64,000 bases of DNA from Cutaneotrichosporon cavernicola. Lineage: Eukaryota; Basidiomycota; Tremellomycetes; Trichosporonales; Trichosporonaceae. A program made the position numbers and the translations under genes. Below, piece after piece: positions 1 to 12,496 of this stretch (position 1 is the stretch's first letter; each line of letters starts with the position of its first letter). Location of the stretch: positions 744,001-808,000 of the forward strand of contig NC_083394.1 of the NCBI RefSeq assembly GCF_030864355.1, read 5' to 3'. The notes beneath the pieces are model-generated. The model did not search any database, was not told the DNA's origin, and saw nothing but the letters and a program-made list of their open reading frames with translations.

Positions 1-594
1 TCCCCTACACGCGCACGCGCCTTTGGCCCCAGAGCCGCTCGGACCGGTCAAGTTGAGGATTGACGATCGATCCATCATCAAGGATCCACCGAGCGTAACA
101 AACCACAAGGACACAAGCCCCTTTTACCCCTCGTGCCCCGCATCGCGCATCGTCCCCTCCTCTCAATCGTCTCTCGAACCCAACACAGTCGTCATCCTCC
201 CCTTCATCCCCTCATCCCTCTCTACATCTACTCGGATCACCTTCCTCGTCTCTCTCTTTCACAGCCATACCCTCGTTTCCTCGACACCCGCTGCGTCCGC
301 ACGCGCGAAACCTCTCGCACCTCCAGACAACCGCGCACATGTCTTTTGTTCCCAGAACATAGCCCATTGGACACTTGTCCACACTCAACGCAGCTGCTTA
401 CCTAGTCGCCGCTGCAGCCGTTGTCAGAGCAACTTCCGCATAATCTCTTCCGCCTGCAGACTGCAACACAGTCGACGAGGGCAAGGCCCACAGCGGCGGA
501 TAACCGCACCCCTTCCCTGCGCCGCAGCTATACGCTGCGAACCCCTTCGTCAACGCGGTCGACCACCGGGCTATTGACAGTACCACCGACGAAA
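1..594 (+). other. 5' leader/promoter of the DUF1752-DUF3295 gene, with a short uORF
   Basis: The stretch is rich in C and T, as fungal leaders in this window are, and shows no conserved coding. An upstream ORF of seven codons (MSFVPRT then stop) lies at 339-362, ahead of the ATG at 595. The ATG at 595 has an A-rich context (GAAAATGAC). I see no other gene here. Confidence 0.5.
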
Positions 595-3474
595 ATGACG
601 CGGTCCCCGATCTACACCGCAGCTGTCGGTCTCGGCCCACATACTAATGACCGTCCAGCGCCGCTCCCAACTCCACCCCTTACACAACGCGGATCTTCAC
701 CTTCCCCGTCGGAACGTGCGGGCCGCAAGGCCGCTCCACTCTTTACTCTCTCCGCAACGGTGCTCCCTCTATCCGACCAACCACCAGAAGAGGAAGACAT
801 CTCTAGTATCTGGAATGGTACGTCTGAGACTTCAGCCCGAGCTTTTCTCGAATCCCTCTTCCCCCATGCTGGAGGCTTAGCCCCTGGGCACTCACGTCCA
901 CCTGACCGTGGACCACTCATCGCATTCCACCGCTTGGTCGTGTACTGACCGCCCCAGTCGTCTCGCGTGCAGCCGACGTAGTCAAGGATAGCGAGCGCCT
1001 TGAAAACCTTGCATGGAGGTGAGTGACCTTGGGCAATTCGCGTGCCTGGGTTGGCAGAGCGGAAGTCGAGTAGTGCTCCTTACTTACCCGATTCACAGGC
1101 ACTGGAGCGACGTCCGAGTACGCCGTCGCCGCTCGTCCGCGTCAACAGACACGGCGTCGAGTGCCTCCGTTCACACCCCCGTCGACCAACCCTACCTCCA
1201 CCACAGACAAAGTTCCGAGAATCGCCGCTCCTTTGCCAATAAGCTACAGTTGTTGGTCGAGGAGGACTCTTTCAAGGACTGGATAGAAGATGCCCGCGAG
1301 AACGCGGCTGCCACGGACGAGTCCCCACGACACGCACCTCAGCTCGCGCTCCCTGACACACCCACTCCCAACCTCGAGATTCGGCTAGTGGAGCCCACAC
1401 CAGTGCCGAGCCGTGTCGGCTCGCTCGGCGGCAGCGTGGGCGGAAGCACGCCATTCACAAAGTCTGTGGCGCAGCTGGCAGTGCGCGAAGAAGAGATTGA
1501 GGAGGAAGTCACGACCGCAGAGGACGATTCCCCCGAGATCCAGAGGATACGGAAGCGCTCTCCCAAGGGCGGCTTCTTCATTCACCAGAGCCCTGGTAAG
1601 GTCAGCGGAGCTTCGGACGGATCGTCCGAGGCTTCTGCTCCTCCTCCTGCCCCTATCGTTGCCGAAACGGAACCAGTTGCTCGGGTTGAACATCATCAAG
1701 CCGAAGCCAACGGTGGCCCGACGGACTCTTCGCAGTGGCGGAGCTCGGCAGAATCATCGTCGGCCGTCGTCATGAAGAAGAAGGAGCCACGTCGGCCTGT
1801 GTCCATGGCCACGATGCGCGGTAGATTCCAAGCCGAGAAGAGACTCGCGGTCCAGGCTATCACCGCTCGGAAGAAGTTGGAGCAACAGCAGGCCGGAACC
1901 GCGCCCGAGGATGACGATGACGATGACTCGGATTGGGAGGACGACGACGATGAGACGGCGGCTGGGAGCACAAGACCGACAGATGCTGAGGACGACGACG
2001 ACGACTGGGAGGACGAGATGTCGTCTGTAGCGCCATCGGCCGCGCCGTCGCCGCGCAACGGCAAGATGAACAAGAAGGAGCGCGCGGCTGCCACCGCCAG
2101 ACTCGAGCTGGAGAAAGAGGCTATGCGCAAGCGTGCTATGTTTGCCAAGAAGCAAATAGACGCCCCAGCTACCAAGGCGCCCACCGAGGGTCTTCTCAGC
2201 CGCGTTTTCCGCACCGGCAAGAGCATGGTCGACTTAACTCAGGCCAGCAGCTCGGATGAGAATGCCGCGTTCCGCCGCACACCTACCCATGGCAACTTTG
2301 GTGCCATGGCCCAGTCTCCGGCCCCGATGGCACCGCCCAGGCTGCACTCCAAGAGCGATGTCACTGTGCCTGTGCAAACCGACGCGAATGCCACGGCTCG
2401 CTCACACAAGTCTGGGACTAGTGACGGCAAGCGATCGCACCGGTCGGGAACAAGTGACCGGCAAATCCCTGGCGATGTTGAGCTGGAGTCGTCTGAGGAA
2501 GAGTCCGAGGATGACAACTACCTTGCGTCATCGCAAATACGTGCCAAGCTGGAGGCTCTTGACGCCAAGCGCGCTGCTCGGACTGCAACAGCCACCACGC
2601 AGGCGCCTCCCCCCAACGACGCAGCCATACCCGTACGCGCTCCCGTATCGGCAGTTGCGATGGGTGCTGCCATGGGAGAGTACGACGAGTACGGTGTGGC
2701 GCGGCCGATCTCGCCGACGGCGCGTCGTCGCATGATCATCATGCGCGAGATGTCTGAGTCTCTCCGAAGGAGTGAGTGTTTCCGAGTTTCATCGGCTGAC
2801 CAGAAGACATCATCCTCGAGCGCGAGAAGTCAGCAGGACCACCTCGACCTCCCGGCCACCGTCGTCCCCCTCCGTCTGTTCATACTCACATGTCTCGTGG
2901 ATCCGCCCAGAACCTGGCTCAGCTTCGCGAGCACGCCCGCGAAACTGGGTTCGACACGTCCGGCTTCCAGCGTCATAGCGCGACTTTCCAGGACATGCGC
3001 CCAGACAAGGCGTTGGAGCGTCACAACTCGCAACCCAACCTCATGGCGTACGCCGAGAAGCGGAGCCCGCTGGCTGGTCAGGACCAGGTTCCACCGCGCC
3101 AGGCGAGCTTGTCGCCCACCGAACAGAAGCGGCGGCAAAATCTCCTCGGGCATGGTTTCCTGCGACCCCTGACGCGTGCAGACGAGGGAGGCATCAACAG
3201 AACGCAGTCGGCCGCGGCGTTAAACCTTGGCGTCACTTCGCCTACAAGCGAGCGAACGGTATCGCCGACCGCGAGCTCGGGGGCTCATCGCTCATCGAGC
3301 GGTGGTTACCACTCATCAAGTGGATTCCACCACCCGCACGCGCACCTCCACGCCACGGCAATGGTGCGCTCTAGCACCGAAGGTGACCATGTTGCCCGCG
3401 AGCGCTCGAACAAGCGTGAGGCTCAAAGGCGACAGGAGAGGACAGACACCGGGTACCGGTTCCACGGGTGGTGA
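595..3474 (+). CDS. areA-type GATA-like (DUF1752) and DUF3295 regulatory protein
   Basis: Four exons, 595-817, 958-1018, 1099-2771 and 2804-3474, join to 875 residues. The first three exons together restore a DUF1752-type motif near residues 71-100 (SIWNVV, then RLENLAWRHW), the short domain at the N terminus of AreA and of Mks1-like fungal regulators. The middle is disordered, with acidic runs (DDDDDDSDWEDDDDE) and a basic MFAKKQI stretch. The third exon joins the fourth through SESLRRKDIILEREK, which resembles the end of DUF3295. Proteins of this kind act in nitrogen or glucose signalling, probably in the nucleus and cytoplasm. No GATA zinc finger is present, so direct DNA binding is not expected. 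The exact partner or pathway is inferred from the family only. Confidence 0.8.
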
Positions 3475-3890
3475 GGAGGATGAGAGTGTAAAGAAGAGAG
3501 AAAAAGGAACGAGAAAAGAGGAATCAGAAGAGCACAAGTGCAACCAACACCAAATTACCCCGCATCATTCTCCACCCCGCCCACTTCTCATCACCACATA
3601 ACCACCCACACACGCCTCATTCTCCCGCTTCTGCATGGCCGCACTTGGGTGCGCCGCTGTCGTGTATTTAGCATTAAGTTGTTGTGATTGCTATGCTAAG
3701 CTTGAAGAAGCGCGAGAGGGCCGGGCGAGCGGAGATGTAATATCAGGGCCAACCACATCAGTCGAGCATGTGGGACTCTTTAGTGCTGTGTTTAGATTAG
3801 ATCGACAATGCATCTATCCTTGGCGTTACAATACTACACATTTTTTTCCGACATGGTCCATCTCTATCCTCTAGGAACTTGTGCGAGCAC
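3475..3890. other. Intergenic region between convergent genes
   Basis: This holds the 3' ends of the DUF1752 gene (plus) and trehalase (minus). I see no coding signal or repeat. Confidence 0.5.
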
Positions 3891-6548
3891 TCACGCCGCC
3901 CGGCTCTCGTCGCCGACCTTGAGGTTGCGCAGCTTCTCCAGCGTCTGCTCATACGTAGGTCCCTGGCGGAGTACGGAGCTAGGACGGCGGTGGATCGCGT
4001 GAGCCTGGTGCTGTGCCCGCTCCTCGCGGCGCTTCAAGGCCGGCATGGTCGGCGTCTCGAGGCCAAAGTAGTCCCAAGGGGGTACGAGGTTTGCGATTCC
4101 GCGGCGCATGCCGGTCGTGATGAACTGGAGCGCAATCTGAAGCGACGCATTCGTCCACCCGAACCCCTCGCGGTTGATGTAGCGCACAGCCATGCCCTGG
4201 TTACCGTACTCGGCCTCTACCATATGCGAGAGGGCTGCGACGTCCCACTTCTCGACGACAATTCCGGAGAACGAGGCAAAGCAGAGCGCAATCATAAATG
4301 CCCACCGGTACGAGAGGCGGTTCGCGTCGCCCGAGAAGCCGTAGCGCTCCAGTCCAACCCACGCCATGATCTGGTGCGGCGCCCAACCCGTCGGCCAGTC
4401 CCACTGCCGGTTCGGGCGGTTGAGCCCGATCGGGCCCCGTGACTCCTCCGTACCCGAGAGCAGGCCACCGGGCGCCTCAAGCTTGGGCAGCGTGACGTGT
4501 ACCAGCCGGAGTGCCTGCTGCTCGTCGGCGCACCCGGCCCACATGGGCCAGAACGTCGTGGCCGACAGATAACGCTCCTGCCGCCCCTTCTTGCAGTTCC
4601 AGTCAAAGTACGCGCCCTGTCCCTCGTTCCAGCAGTACTTGTCGATACGCTCCTTGCGGACGCGCGCACGCTCGTACCATTCCGCAGCCGTCTGCTTGCG
4701 TGACGTCGACTTTTCGCGCGGCCCGTCAAACGCCTCACGCGTCATTGGCCAGGGGGAGAGGTCAAACTCGTCCTCGAGCTCCAGGTCCTCCTTGAATACG
4801 GCCGTGATCGCATTCGCAATGTCAATCTCGTACTTGTACAGGAGAGAGTTCAGGTCGATGGTCGCGAGGTCCGCACACTTGCCCTCGAAGCGGTACGTCG
4901 TGTCGTGTCCTGACTCGCGCACCGCCCGGTCGTGCTGGAAGTATTCGTCGAGCTCAGGCTCCTTAATCGTGCCGTCGTTGTATGCTTCGATAAAGTCGTT
5001 GACTGAGAGGCGGTTCTTCTCTGCGTACGGCTGCAGGATGTGCGTGAAGTGCGACGCTTCCGTCTCGGGTGGGATGCCGAGACCCTTTGGTCTGTAGCGA
5101 GACAGGCCAGTCTCAACGTGCAGGGCAGGTTCCGAGCACCAGTACACATGGTAGTCCTTGATTGCAGCCTGGATGGCACGCTTCAGCCACGCAACGTTCT
5201 TGGGGTCGTTCTGGTCGATGTTATTGAAGATCTGCAACGCCAAGTCGGTCATGAAAGGTGGCTGGGCACGGCACAGGTAGTATGTGCGGTTGCCGTTCAG
5301 GATCTTGTTGTAGTGCTTGATCTGGAAAATAAAGTGCTCCATGATCGACATTGCCAGGTCCAGGCGATCATCCACGAGCAGGCCGAGCGCAATAAAGTAC
5401 TGATCGTCAGCTGCGTAATATCCTGAAAGCAGTTACTCACGCTGTCCCAATTGTACATCTCGTTGAAGCGGGCGCCGGGGACCACGAACGGCAGAGCCTC
5501 GAGCTTGCCGGCCTCGTTCTTCTTCATCGCTAGCGCCAGGATTCCTGGACGCTCGTTGAGCGACTTGACGTACTCTGGGTCATCACAGTGCTTGGGGAGC
5601 TGCACGACCTCGAGCTTCAGGTGGGGGCGGTTGCGGGAGCTGTATCGAGTTAGCTCGATGGCATGCCAAACAACTCACATTTCCTGGTAGTGCTCGAACA
5701 TCTCGTCCTCGCCGTGGGGAATATAGATGATAGGGTGGTTGACCCGGCTGCGGTTCTTGGGGTCGACGGCAGCCATCTCGATGCCCTGCTCATCGATGCG
5801 GCGCGTGAGGTGGTTCCAGAACGAGTTCTTGATCATGCGGCTGAGGCGGTCGATGGGGTTCTCGGCGAGGCGCTCCTCGTCGAGGACAATGAACCGCCGG
5901 CCGTAGTCACGAGCAAGGGCAAGTTCGGCGAGGAGGTTGGTTAGCATGTAGTTGCCGCGAACGTCCCAGGAGCGGTACGCGTTCGAGCTTGCGGTTCCTA
6001 ACGAGATGAGCTTGGGACCCGAGTCGTAGATCGAGATCTGGCAATTGTCGTCCGTGTCCTCTTGTGCGAGGACGAGACGCATGGTCTCCTCAACGTCAAC
6101 AAGGAAACGACGCGGCGCGCTACCCTGCTCATCGTGCGACAGTCGTCGGTTACGTTGGATGTACTCGCCGTCCATCATCATCGGCCGCGACTTGGCGCTC
6201 CACGTCGTGCCAGCGTTGCTGAGCGTCCGTGTCCGCGAGAACATCTTGCGCTGGCCATAGTACTCGTCTGCTTCGGCGTTGACAGCTGGGAGGTCAAACT
6301 CCTTGGCGCCGTGTGCCGGAGGGGTGTCCGAGCCCGCTGGTGACGCGAGGTCGCCGTCGACCCACACCACGTTCTTGGGCTTGGGGGGCTAGTGTTAGCG
6401 TAGTGACAAACTGCCGCGAGATAAGGCTGGCGACGGCGGTGCCAAGGCACCGAGATCGCGAGGCATATGCAATTAAGCGAGAGCCGGCCAGAGGATTTCG
6501 CACAACTGGCGTTGTACTCACGAGAGCTGGCCTCACGGTTGCAGCCAT
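3891..6548 (-). CDS. NTH1: Neutral trehalase (glycoside hydrolase family 37)
   Basis: Cytosolic trehalase, which hydrolyses trehalose to two glucose. Exons 6548-6522, 6388-5679, 5639-5441 and 5399-3891 join to 814 residues. The regulatory N terminus has two PKA-type sites, RTRTLS (Ser66) and RRLS (Ser93). It is followed by an EF-like acidic loop DTDDNCQISIYD (residues 120-131), as in the Ca-regulated neutral trehalases. Family signature 1 appears as PGARFNEMYNWDSYF (about 300-314), with Ala where Gly is usual. Signature 2 appears as QWDWPTGWAP. There is no signal peptide, which argues against the acid, secreted form. The first exon codes for only nine residues. Upstream TGACGTC and AGGGG elements fit PKA and stress control (see findings). 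Confidence 0.95.
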
Positions 6549-7831
6549 TGTGATAAGTGGGGGTCCGATTGGAGGGGATTGCAATGTAGTGTTTCCAGAG
6601 CTGATGTCTTGATATACGCTACTTTGGGGGTCAGTCAGGTGGGGAACGTGGGAAGGGAGAAGCAGTGAGGAGAGTGGGAATGGGTAATGAGATCTCCCAA
6701 CGATAAGGTGAAGAGAAGAGAGTAGAGGTGTCTGCCGATAAGTGTTAGCTTGACGTCGCCACTCGTTTGTACAAGAGGGGTTTCACCCTGGGTGGTGCTA
6801 AGAATGGGGTTAGAACCCTTCAACCTCTGTAATGACGACGATTGGCAGCGTGTCCAGAACTGGGCGTCCCAGGACGCCAAACGTCACACTAATCGACAGC
6901 ACCCTCCAAAACGTCCACAGTCCGTGTCGCGTCTCAACGGTCAGACTCACTAGATATTGCCAAGAGGAAATGTACCAAGACGCACAGGTCGTATTGTTGT
7001 TGGGTTTATAGGGTTGGATAAAGTGACGTCGACTGCTTACGTGGTACGGGTCGTTACAATGGCGGGCCAAGGTCACGCACAGCACCCAGCCGGCAGTCGC
7101 TGAGATTACACAGACGCAGGAGGGTTTGTGAATGCAGTCAGAGGCCGAGTAGTGGAGGGGAGTTGACAATACTAGCCAGGTGGAGGCAGTAGGGGAGGAG
7201 ATTCCAAGGTCAGGTTACGGAAGGAATGCGGAGGCGAGGAGAGACGTGCAGAGAGAGGACCGAGGATGTGTGATTCTGGTCGATAACAGCAAGAATGAGG
7301 AGAGATTTTGAGTGGGAGTTGATAGTGTGTGGGTGTAAGTGGGTGTAGGTATGAGAAGCTGTGATATGAGGGCCAGAAAGAAAGAGGAATGTGCGTCCAT
7401 GACGGCTACCAAAATAAATGAATGGGCCAAAGAGGAATGATTGGGCTCTCCTCGGTGGTTTTCCGAGAAAACACAAGTATGCTTCCACCTCTATACTTAC
7501 ACCTTTACAGATTCCTAGATCTGAGTTAGCCTAGGTAGACTAGGTATCTGTCGCGTTATGCCACAATATGAGAATTGGTGTTTACAGATTGTTGCTGCGG
7601 AGCTAAGCCTAGCGAGCAAAAGAATAAGTATCAGCCTGCTCATCTCCACAGTTGCCGATCTTTGGCACTCTTGCCCATTGCCCCGAGTCATAACCCTGAC
7701 CTCGGAGTAGCACCGAGAAGCAAGCAATCGACGTACGTCTACCAATTTGGTCATCGTCGTCTACTATCCGCCACTCACCTCCTCACTCGCTATCTGTCAT
7801 CCAACCAAATCCTCTCTGGTCATCTGTAAAC
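6549..7831. promoter_or_regulatory. Divergent intergenic region between trehalase and the lipase-like gene
   Basis: About 1.3 kb separates the two start codons. It has no convincing coding frame. TGACGTC (CRE-like) occurs at 6751-6757 and 7024-7030. AGGGG (STRE-like) occurs at 6776-6780 and 7156-7160. These are candidate control sites for trehalase. That role is inferred from sequence match only. Confidence 0.4.
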
Positions 7832-9377
7832 ATGCCCCTACACAACCCACTCTGGTATGTACCCCATTGCCCACTTCCCTTCTGCGTTCTGGCAGGCTGA
7901 CGGCAGGGAGATCGCAGAGCCGTACCTCGTAGCCACCACCCGCTACACCGTGGCCGACCCCACCTATGGCCGCTACCTTCTCCCTCACCATGCCCCAACG
8001 CAGCAGCTCATGGCCACGCCGGGCGTCCGGCACACCTTCCGCCGCGTGTTCCTGCGCCCTTTCCGTGACTGCAAGACGTGGCATGAGGCGTACAACACTA
8101 CCGAGATCGTGCACTCGGACGAGGTGAAGTTGGAGGAGGCTGAGGTTGCCGAGGGCGTCAAGCATGGGGGGCGATGGTTGTTTTACTCGGTGTGGGAGAT
8201 GGACGAGCCCGAGGCGGGGTGGGAGTGCGGTGGCAAGGGGCGCGGTCGTGACCTCGTCCTCGTACATGGTGAGTCTGGGCCTTTGCCGAGGCCGGCGCAG
8301 ACGGGCGCACCGTTGACTCCAGGCCTGAGCGACTACGGACTGCGGTATTCGCCACACGTGCTCCATTTCCTCAAGGAAGGCTTCCGCGTCATCATGCCTG
8401 ACCTTCCCTCGGTGAACTAGCCTGGCGACGTTGAGCTGACAACAGTATGGCCGCTCGACTGGCGTCAACTCTTACCTTCCCTCTCTAGACCTCCTCCCGG
8501 CTGCTTTGCACACCGTACTGACGGATGTGGTGATGTGGGACCTGAAGCAGGACCGCAAACAGCAACAGGTCTTCCTCTGCGGAGCGTGAGTGACTGAGTG
8601 CTCTGACGGACAGCCATGCTGACGTGCAGGTCGATGGGCGCGTGGACTGTGTAAGCTTACGTCTATCTGATAGGAGCTCACACCAGTCTCTTCTATGTGT
8701 ACCGTTACCATCCGAGCGACTCAGTCGAGACTGCCGCCGAGGCCTCGACGTCGGACCACCCAGAACCACCCCGCCCACAGATTGCGGGCGTCTTCGCCCT
8801 CTGCCCCATGGTGGAAGCATCGCCCGAGTCCCGTCCGTCTGCTATTATCGAGTATCTGGCCAAGAGCATCAAGTTCTTTGCTGGTTCTCTGCCACTCGCC
8901 CCAGCCGTTCGCGGCAACGTCTCAGACGACCCTCGAGTCGAGGAAGACTTCTTCGCTGACCGTGAGCTCTACATACGTCAGTGAGCTGACCCCAGCGCTC
9001 TGCTACCACGGCCTCCTGCGTGTTGGCACTGGCCTGTCGCTTCTCGACGGCATGACGGAACTCAACCAGAACGCCGAGAGGATCAACATCCGTAAGTTGG
9101 AAGCTTAGACGCCCGCTCACCCAGCGATCCGCCTGATCCACGGCTCGTCTGATCGCGCGACGTCCCATGCGGCGACTGAGCGCCTTTTCCAACGCCTCCC
9201 CCACGACGACAAACAGTTCGAACTGTACGACGGCTATGAGCATAGTGGGTGGCGTAAGAAGGAGAGTGGTCGCTGACAGCAGTCATGCTCAAGGTCGGCA
9301 TCGACGATGCAGATGACGAGAAGCGGCAGCGCGTGCTCAGGGACTGGACCCACTGGCTGCTCGAGCGCTGTGGCTAG
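7832..9377 (+). CDS. Alpha/beta hydrolase, monoacylglycerol-lipase-like
   Basis: Nine exons (7832-7854, 7907-8268, 8323-8411, 8446-8585, 8630-8650, 8687-8961, 8996-9091, 9125-9244, 9283-9377) give 406 residues without a stop. The serine-hydrolase triad is visible: a GASMG nucleophile elbow (Ser206), GSSD (Asp345) and GYEHI (His375). The sequence LVHGLSDYG lies in the oxyanion-hole position. This matches the monoglyceride-lipase branch (Yju3-like), which cleaves monoacylglycerols, but the substrate is not shown by sequence. Seven of the eight introns lie between 33 and 54 nt except one of 52, and the shortest exon is 21 nt. An alternative start at 7857 skips the first intron and replaces the N terminus. 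I prefer 7832 because its intron has a good donor and acceptor and keeps the frame. Confidence 0.85.
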
Positions 9378-10321
9378 GCAGCGATCGAGTGTGTGATAGA
9401 TTTTTAGAGTGCGCTCTGTCCGGCCACCTCTTCGCATCGAGTTTGTGCACGGTGACACGAGATCGGGTATGCTTGTGGATGAGGCCACGTTTGTATGCAG
9501 AGATTACGAGAACCAAACAATCCACACACTTGCCACTATCCGGCGGTTTGTGTAATGCCGAAACAGGTCCCGAGCCACCACCCCTGCATGGACGCGCTTT
9601 GGCCGCGCGTCTCTTGCAGTGGTGGGGAGTATGAGCCAAAGTAGACACGGTGGATGCATGGGGTGAGTATATCGGAGGGCCTTGGGCCAAATGCCTGTTA
9701 CGCGCTCAGGGTGCGCGTCTGTCCAACGAGCACAACAAACTCATTACCCTCGTGCTTAGACCCGCCAGCCAGCTCTCAGTCCCCAAGCAACCCAGGTAAC
9801 AACCGCTGGGCTTATGCGCGATTATGCGGGTGCGCCCGTCCCTCCTATGGTCCTCTTATGACGGTCCCCTTATGGTCCTCTCCTTGGCCCTTGTGCCACA
9901 GCCACGTTGGCCAGCAGGGCCAGCACAACACTTCAATCCACACTACTAGTTGTCAGTCAATCTCTCATCCCATCCCACACCCTTCTCCCTTCCGACCCTC
10001 ATTAGCTCCATCGTCTTCTTGCTCGACTTTGTAGCCACCAGCCTCGCTTTCGTCGTCTCCAAACGCATCGAGGTCGTTCAAGGTTTGTTTCAACCCACCA
10101 TCTTCAAAGGTAAGCAATCGTACAACTAAAGCCGCGACACAACACACCCGCTTACACCCTCTCTCCCCTCTCTGATTCCCCTCCCCTGCTGCCGAATCTC
10201 GCACCCCTCCCGTTCAACCCCTCCTTCCAACCGAACCTATCTTGGCGTTTCCCATCAACACTTCCACATCGCCCATCGCCCACTTCAGCTAGCATACATC
10301 TAACCATCTTTAGAAACCACC
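9378..10321 (+). other. Intergenic region and alpha-tubulin leader
   Basis: The last 350 bases before the tubulin ATG are C/T-rich, with long pyrimidine runs typical of strongly expressed genes in this window. I see no coding sequence. Confidence 0.45.
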
Positions 10322-12147
10322 ATGCGTGAGGTCATCTCGGTAAGTCTGAGCAAAGCCACGGCAAGGACTGTGCGGGCGCGGCGAATACAGTTCTCGCCAG
10401 TGCCGCGGTGCAATGCAGGATCGCGCTGACTCATTTCCAGATTCACGTCGGCCAGGCCGGTACGTATGCTACGCGGGCGCGTCCACGCTCCTAGGGACAC
10501 GCGAGGAGCACGCGCTGATCACCAGGTGTCCAGATCGGTAACGCCTGCTGGGAGCTCTACACCATCGAGCACGGTCTGAGCGTACGTGGCGACGTGGCTT
10601 GATGAGGCGCTTTGACTCACACGCAGCCCGATGGCCGCCTCATGGAGGGCTCGCCCTCGCACAACGACGACGGCTTCTCGACTTTCTTCTCCGAGACGGG
10701 CAACGGCAAACACGTTCCCCGGTCGCTCTATGTGAGTTCCAGCTGCCACGCCGATCACTTGGTTTCGCAAGCGGCAACCGGGCGATGGAACGTGGCGCTG
10801 ACCCTTCCCACAGGTCGACCTCGAGCCTAATGTCATTGACGAGGTCCGCACCGGCACCTACCGCAGCCTTTTCCACCCCGAGACCATGATCACTGGCAAG
10901 GAGGACGCCGCGAACAACTACGCCCGTGGCCACTACACCATTGGCAAGGAGCTCGTTGACTCGGTCCTCGAGCAGGTCCGTCGCCTCGCCGACAACTGCT
11001 CTGGCCTCCAGGGCTTCTTCGTCTTCCACTCGTTCGGCGGTGGTACCGGTTCGGGTTTCGGTGCTCTTCTCCTTGAGCGCCTCTCGACCGACTACGGCAA
11101 GAAGTCGAAGCTCGAGTTCTCGGTCTACCCCGCCCCCAAGATGTCGACCTCGGTTGTCGAGCCCTACAACTCGGTCCTTACCACCCACACCACTCTTGAG
11201 CACTCGGACTGCTCGTTCATGGTCGACAACGAGGCGTAGGTGTTCTTTTTTTGGCTATACTGACCGGCAGCATCTACGACATCTGCCGCCGCAACCTCGG
11301 CATTGCGTCGCCCTCGTTCACCAACCTCAACCGCCTGATCGCGCAGGTTGTCTCGTCGATCACCGCGTCGCTTCGCTTCGACGGCTCGCTCAACGTCGAC
11401 CTTAACGAGTTCCAGACCAACCTCGTCCCCTTCCCCCGTATCCACTTCCCTCTCGCCACCTACGCCCCCGTCATCTCGGCGGACAAGGCCTTCCACGAGT
11501 CCAACTCGGTCGCCGAGATGACCATCTCGTGCTTCGAGTCGAACAACCAAATGGTCAAGTGCGACCCCCGCCAGGGCAAGTACATGGCCTGCTGCCTGCT
11601 CTACCGTGGCGACGTTGTCCCCAAGGACGTCAACGCGGCAGTCGCCAACGTCCGCACCAAGCGCACCATCCAGTTCGTTGACTGGTGCCCGACCGGTTTC
11701 AAGCTCGGTATCTGCAACGAGCCCCCCGCCCTTGTTCCCGGCGGCGACCTTGCCAAGGTTTCGCGCTCGCTCTGCATGCTTTCCAACACGACCTCGATCG
11801 CCACCGCTTGGGCTCGTCTCGACAACAAGTTCGACCTCCTCTACTCCAAGCGTGCCTTCGTCCACTGGTATGTGGGCGAGGGTATGGAGGAGGGCGAGTT
11901 CAGCGTAAGCATCTGTGTGTATGTTGTTGCTAACGTGACTAGGAGGCTCGCGAGGACCTTGCCGCGCTCGAGAAGGACTACCAGGAGGTCGGCGAGGAGA
12001 GCATTGTGAGTTGATCGGTATTCCACATGGCCCCCACTTCATGTCTTCCACAACCTTGCACATTTCTCACAGCCTTCCTGGCCCACCCCCAAGTGCATTG
12101 CTAACCAACAGGAGGACGAGGACGACATGGGAGGGGACGAGTATTAA
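10322..12147 (+). CDS. TUB1: Alpha-tubulin
   Basis: Subunit of the alpha/beta-tubulin dimer that builds microtubules. Eight exons (10322-10339, 10441-10459, 10526-10581, 10627-10731, 10814-11235, 11271-11904, 11943-12005, 12112-12147) give 450 residues, the usual length. It starts MREVISIHVGQAG and carries the GTP-binding loop GGGTGSG near residues 141-147. It ends in an acidic tail with a terminal tyrosine (GGDEY), the substrate for detyrosination in other eukaryotes. The first two exons are only 18 and 19 nt, so the start of the protein is built from micro-exons. [20 protein letters not shown] and [16 protein letters not shown] are alpha-type landmarks and rule out beta or gamma tubulin. 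Confidence 0.98.
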
Positions 12148-12496
12148 ACAAGATCACGTGATGTACCTTCACGTATATTCGGGAGCCGTAGTGTGTAATT
12201 ATGCACCCGTCTGGGTCCTCTTGTGAGCAGCAACGAGCGAGCGAGCAGGCAGCGTTAGTTCATGGCCCTGCGGCAGGTTGGGTTGAGTCTGTACGGAAAC
12301 GACAGGAAAATCAGGCGCCTGATAGCCTGAGAATGACGTGGCATACGGCCTGTTGGTGATCACTGGATGGGTTTGAACGGAACTTGTGGGAACTCGCAGG
12401 GAACTAGACACGCCAACTACCCCTCACCTGCTCCTGCTCCTCATCGTCGTACACAGGCGGCGCGCCTTGTCGCGGCGTCCGCGCCGCACCACGGGT
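12148..12496. other. Intergenic region between convergent genes
   Basis: This contains the 3' flank of alpha-tubulin and of the minus-strand gene that follows. No feature is recognised. Confidence 0.4.

Noticed and set aside
1696..2226. Minus-strand serine-rich frame opposite the DUF3295 gene
   Set aside because: The serine runs are the antisense of the GAC/GAG acidic runs in the real gene.
3879..4442. Plus-strand frame opposite the trehalase C terminus
   Set aside because: This is antisense to conserved trehalase sequence, with no motif or leader of its own.
6795..6870. tRNA-like stretch on the minus strand (GGGTTCTAACCC)
   Set aside because: The T-loop has T at position 57 and no matching acceptor or D arm could be found.
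11164..12063. A 299-codon open frame opposite alpha-tubulin
   Set aside because: It mirrors the strong codon bias of the tubulin exons and crosses tubulin introns. It has no protein-like motif.
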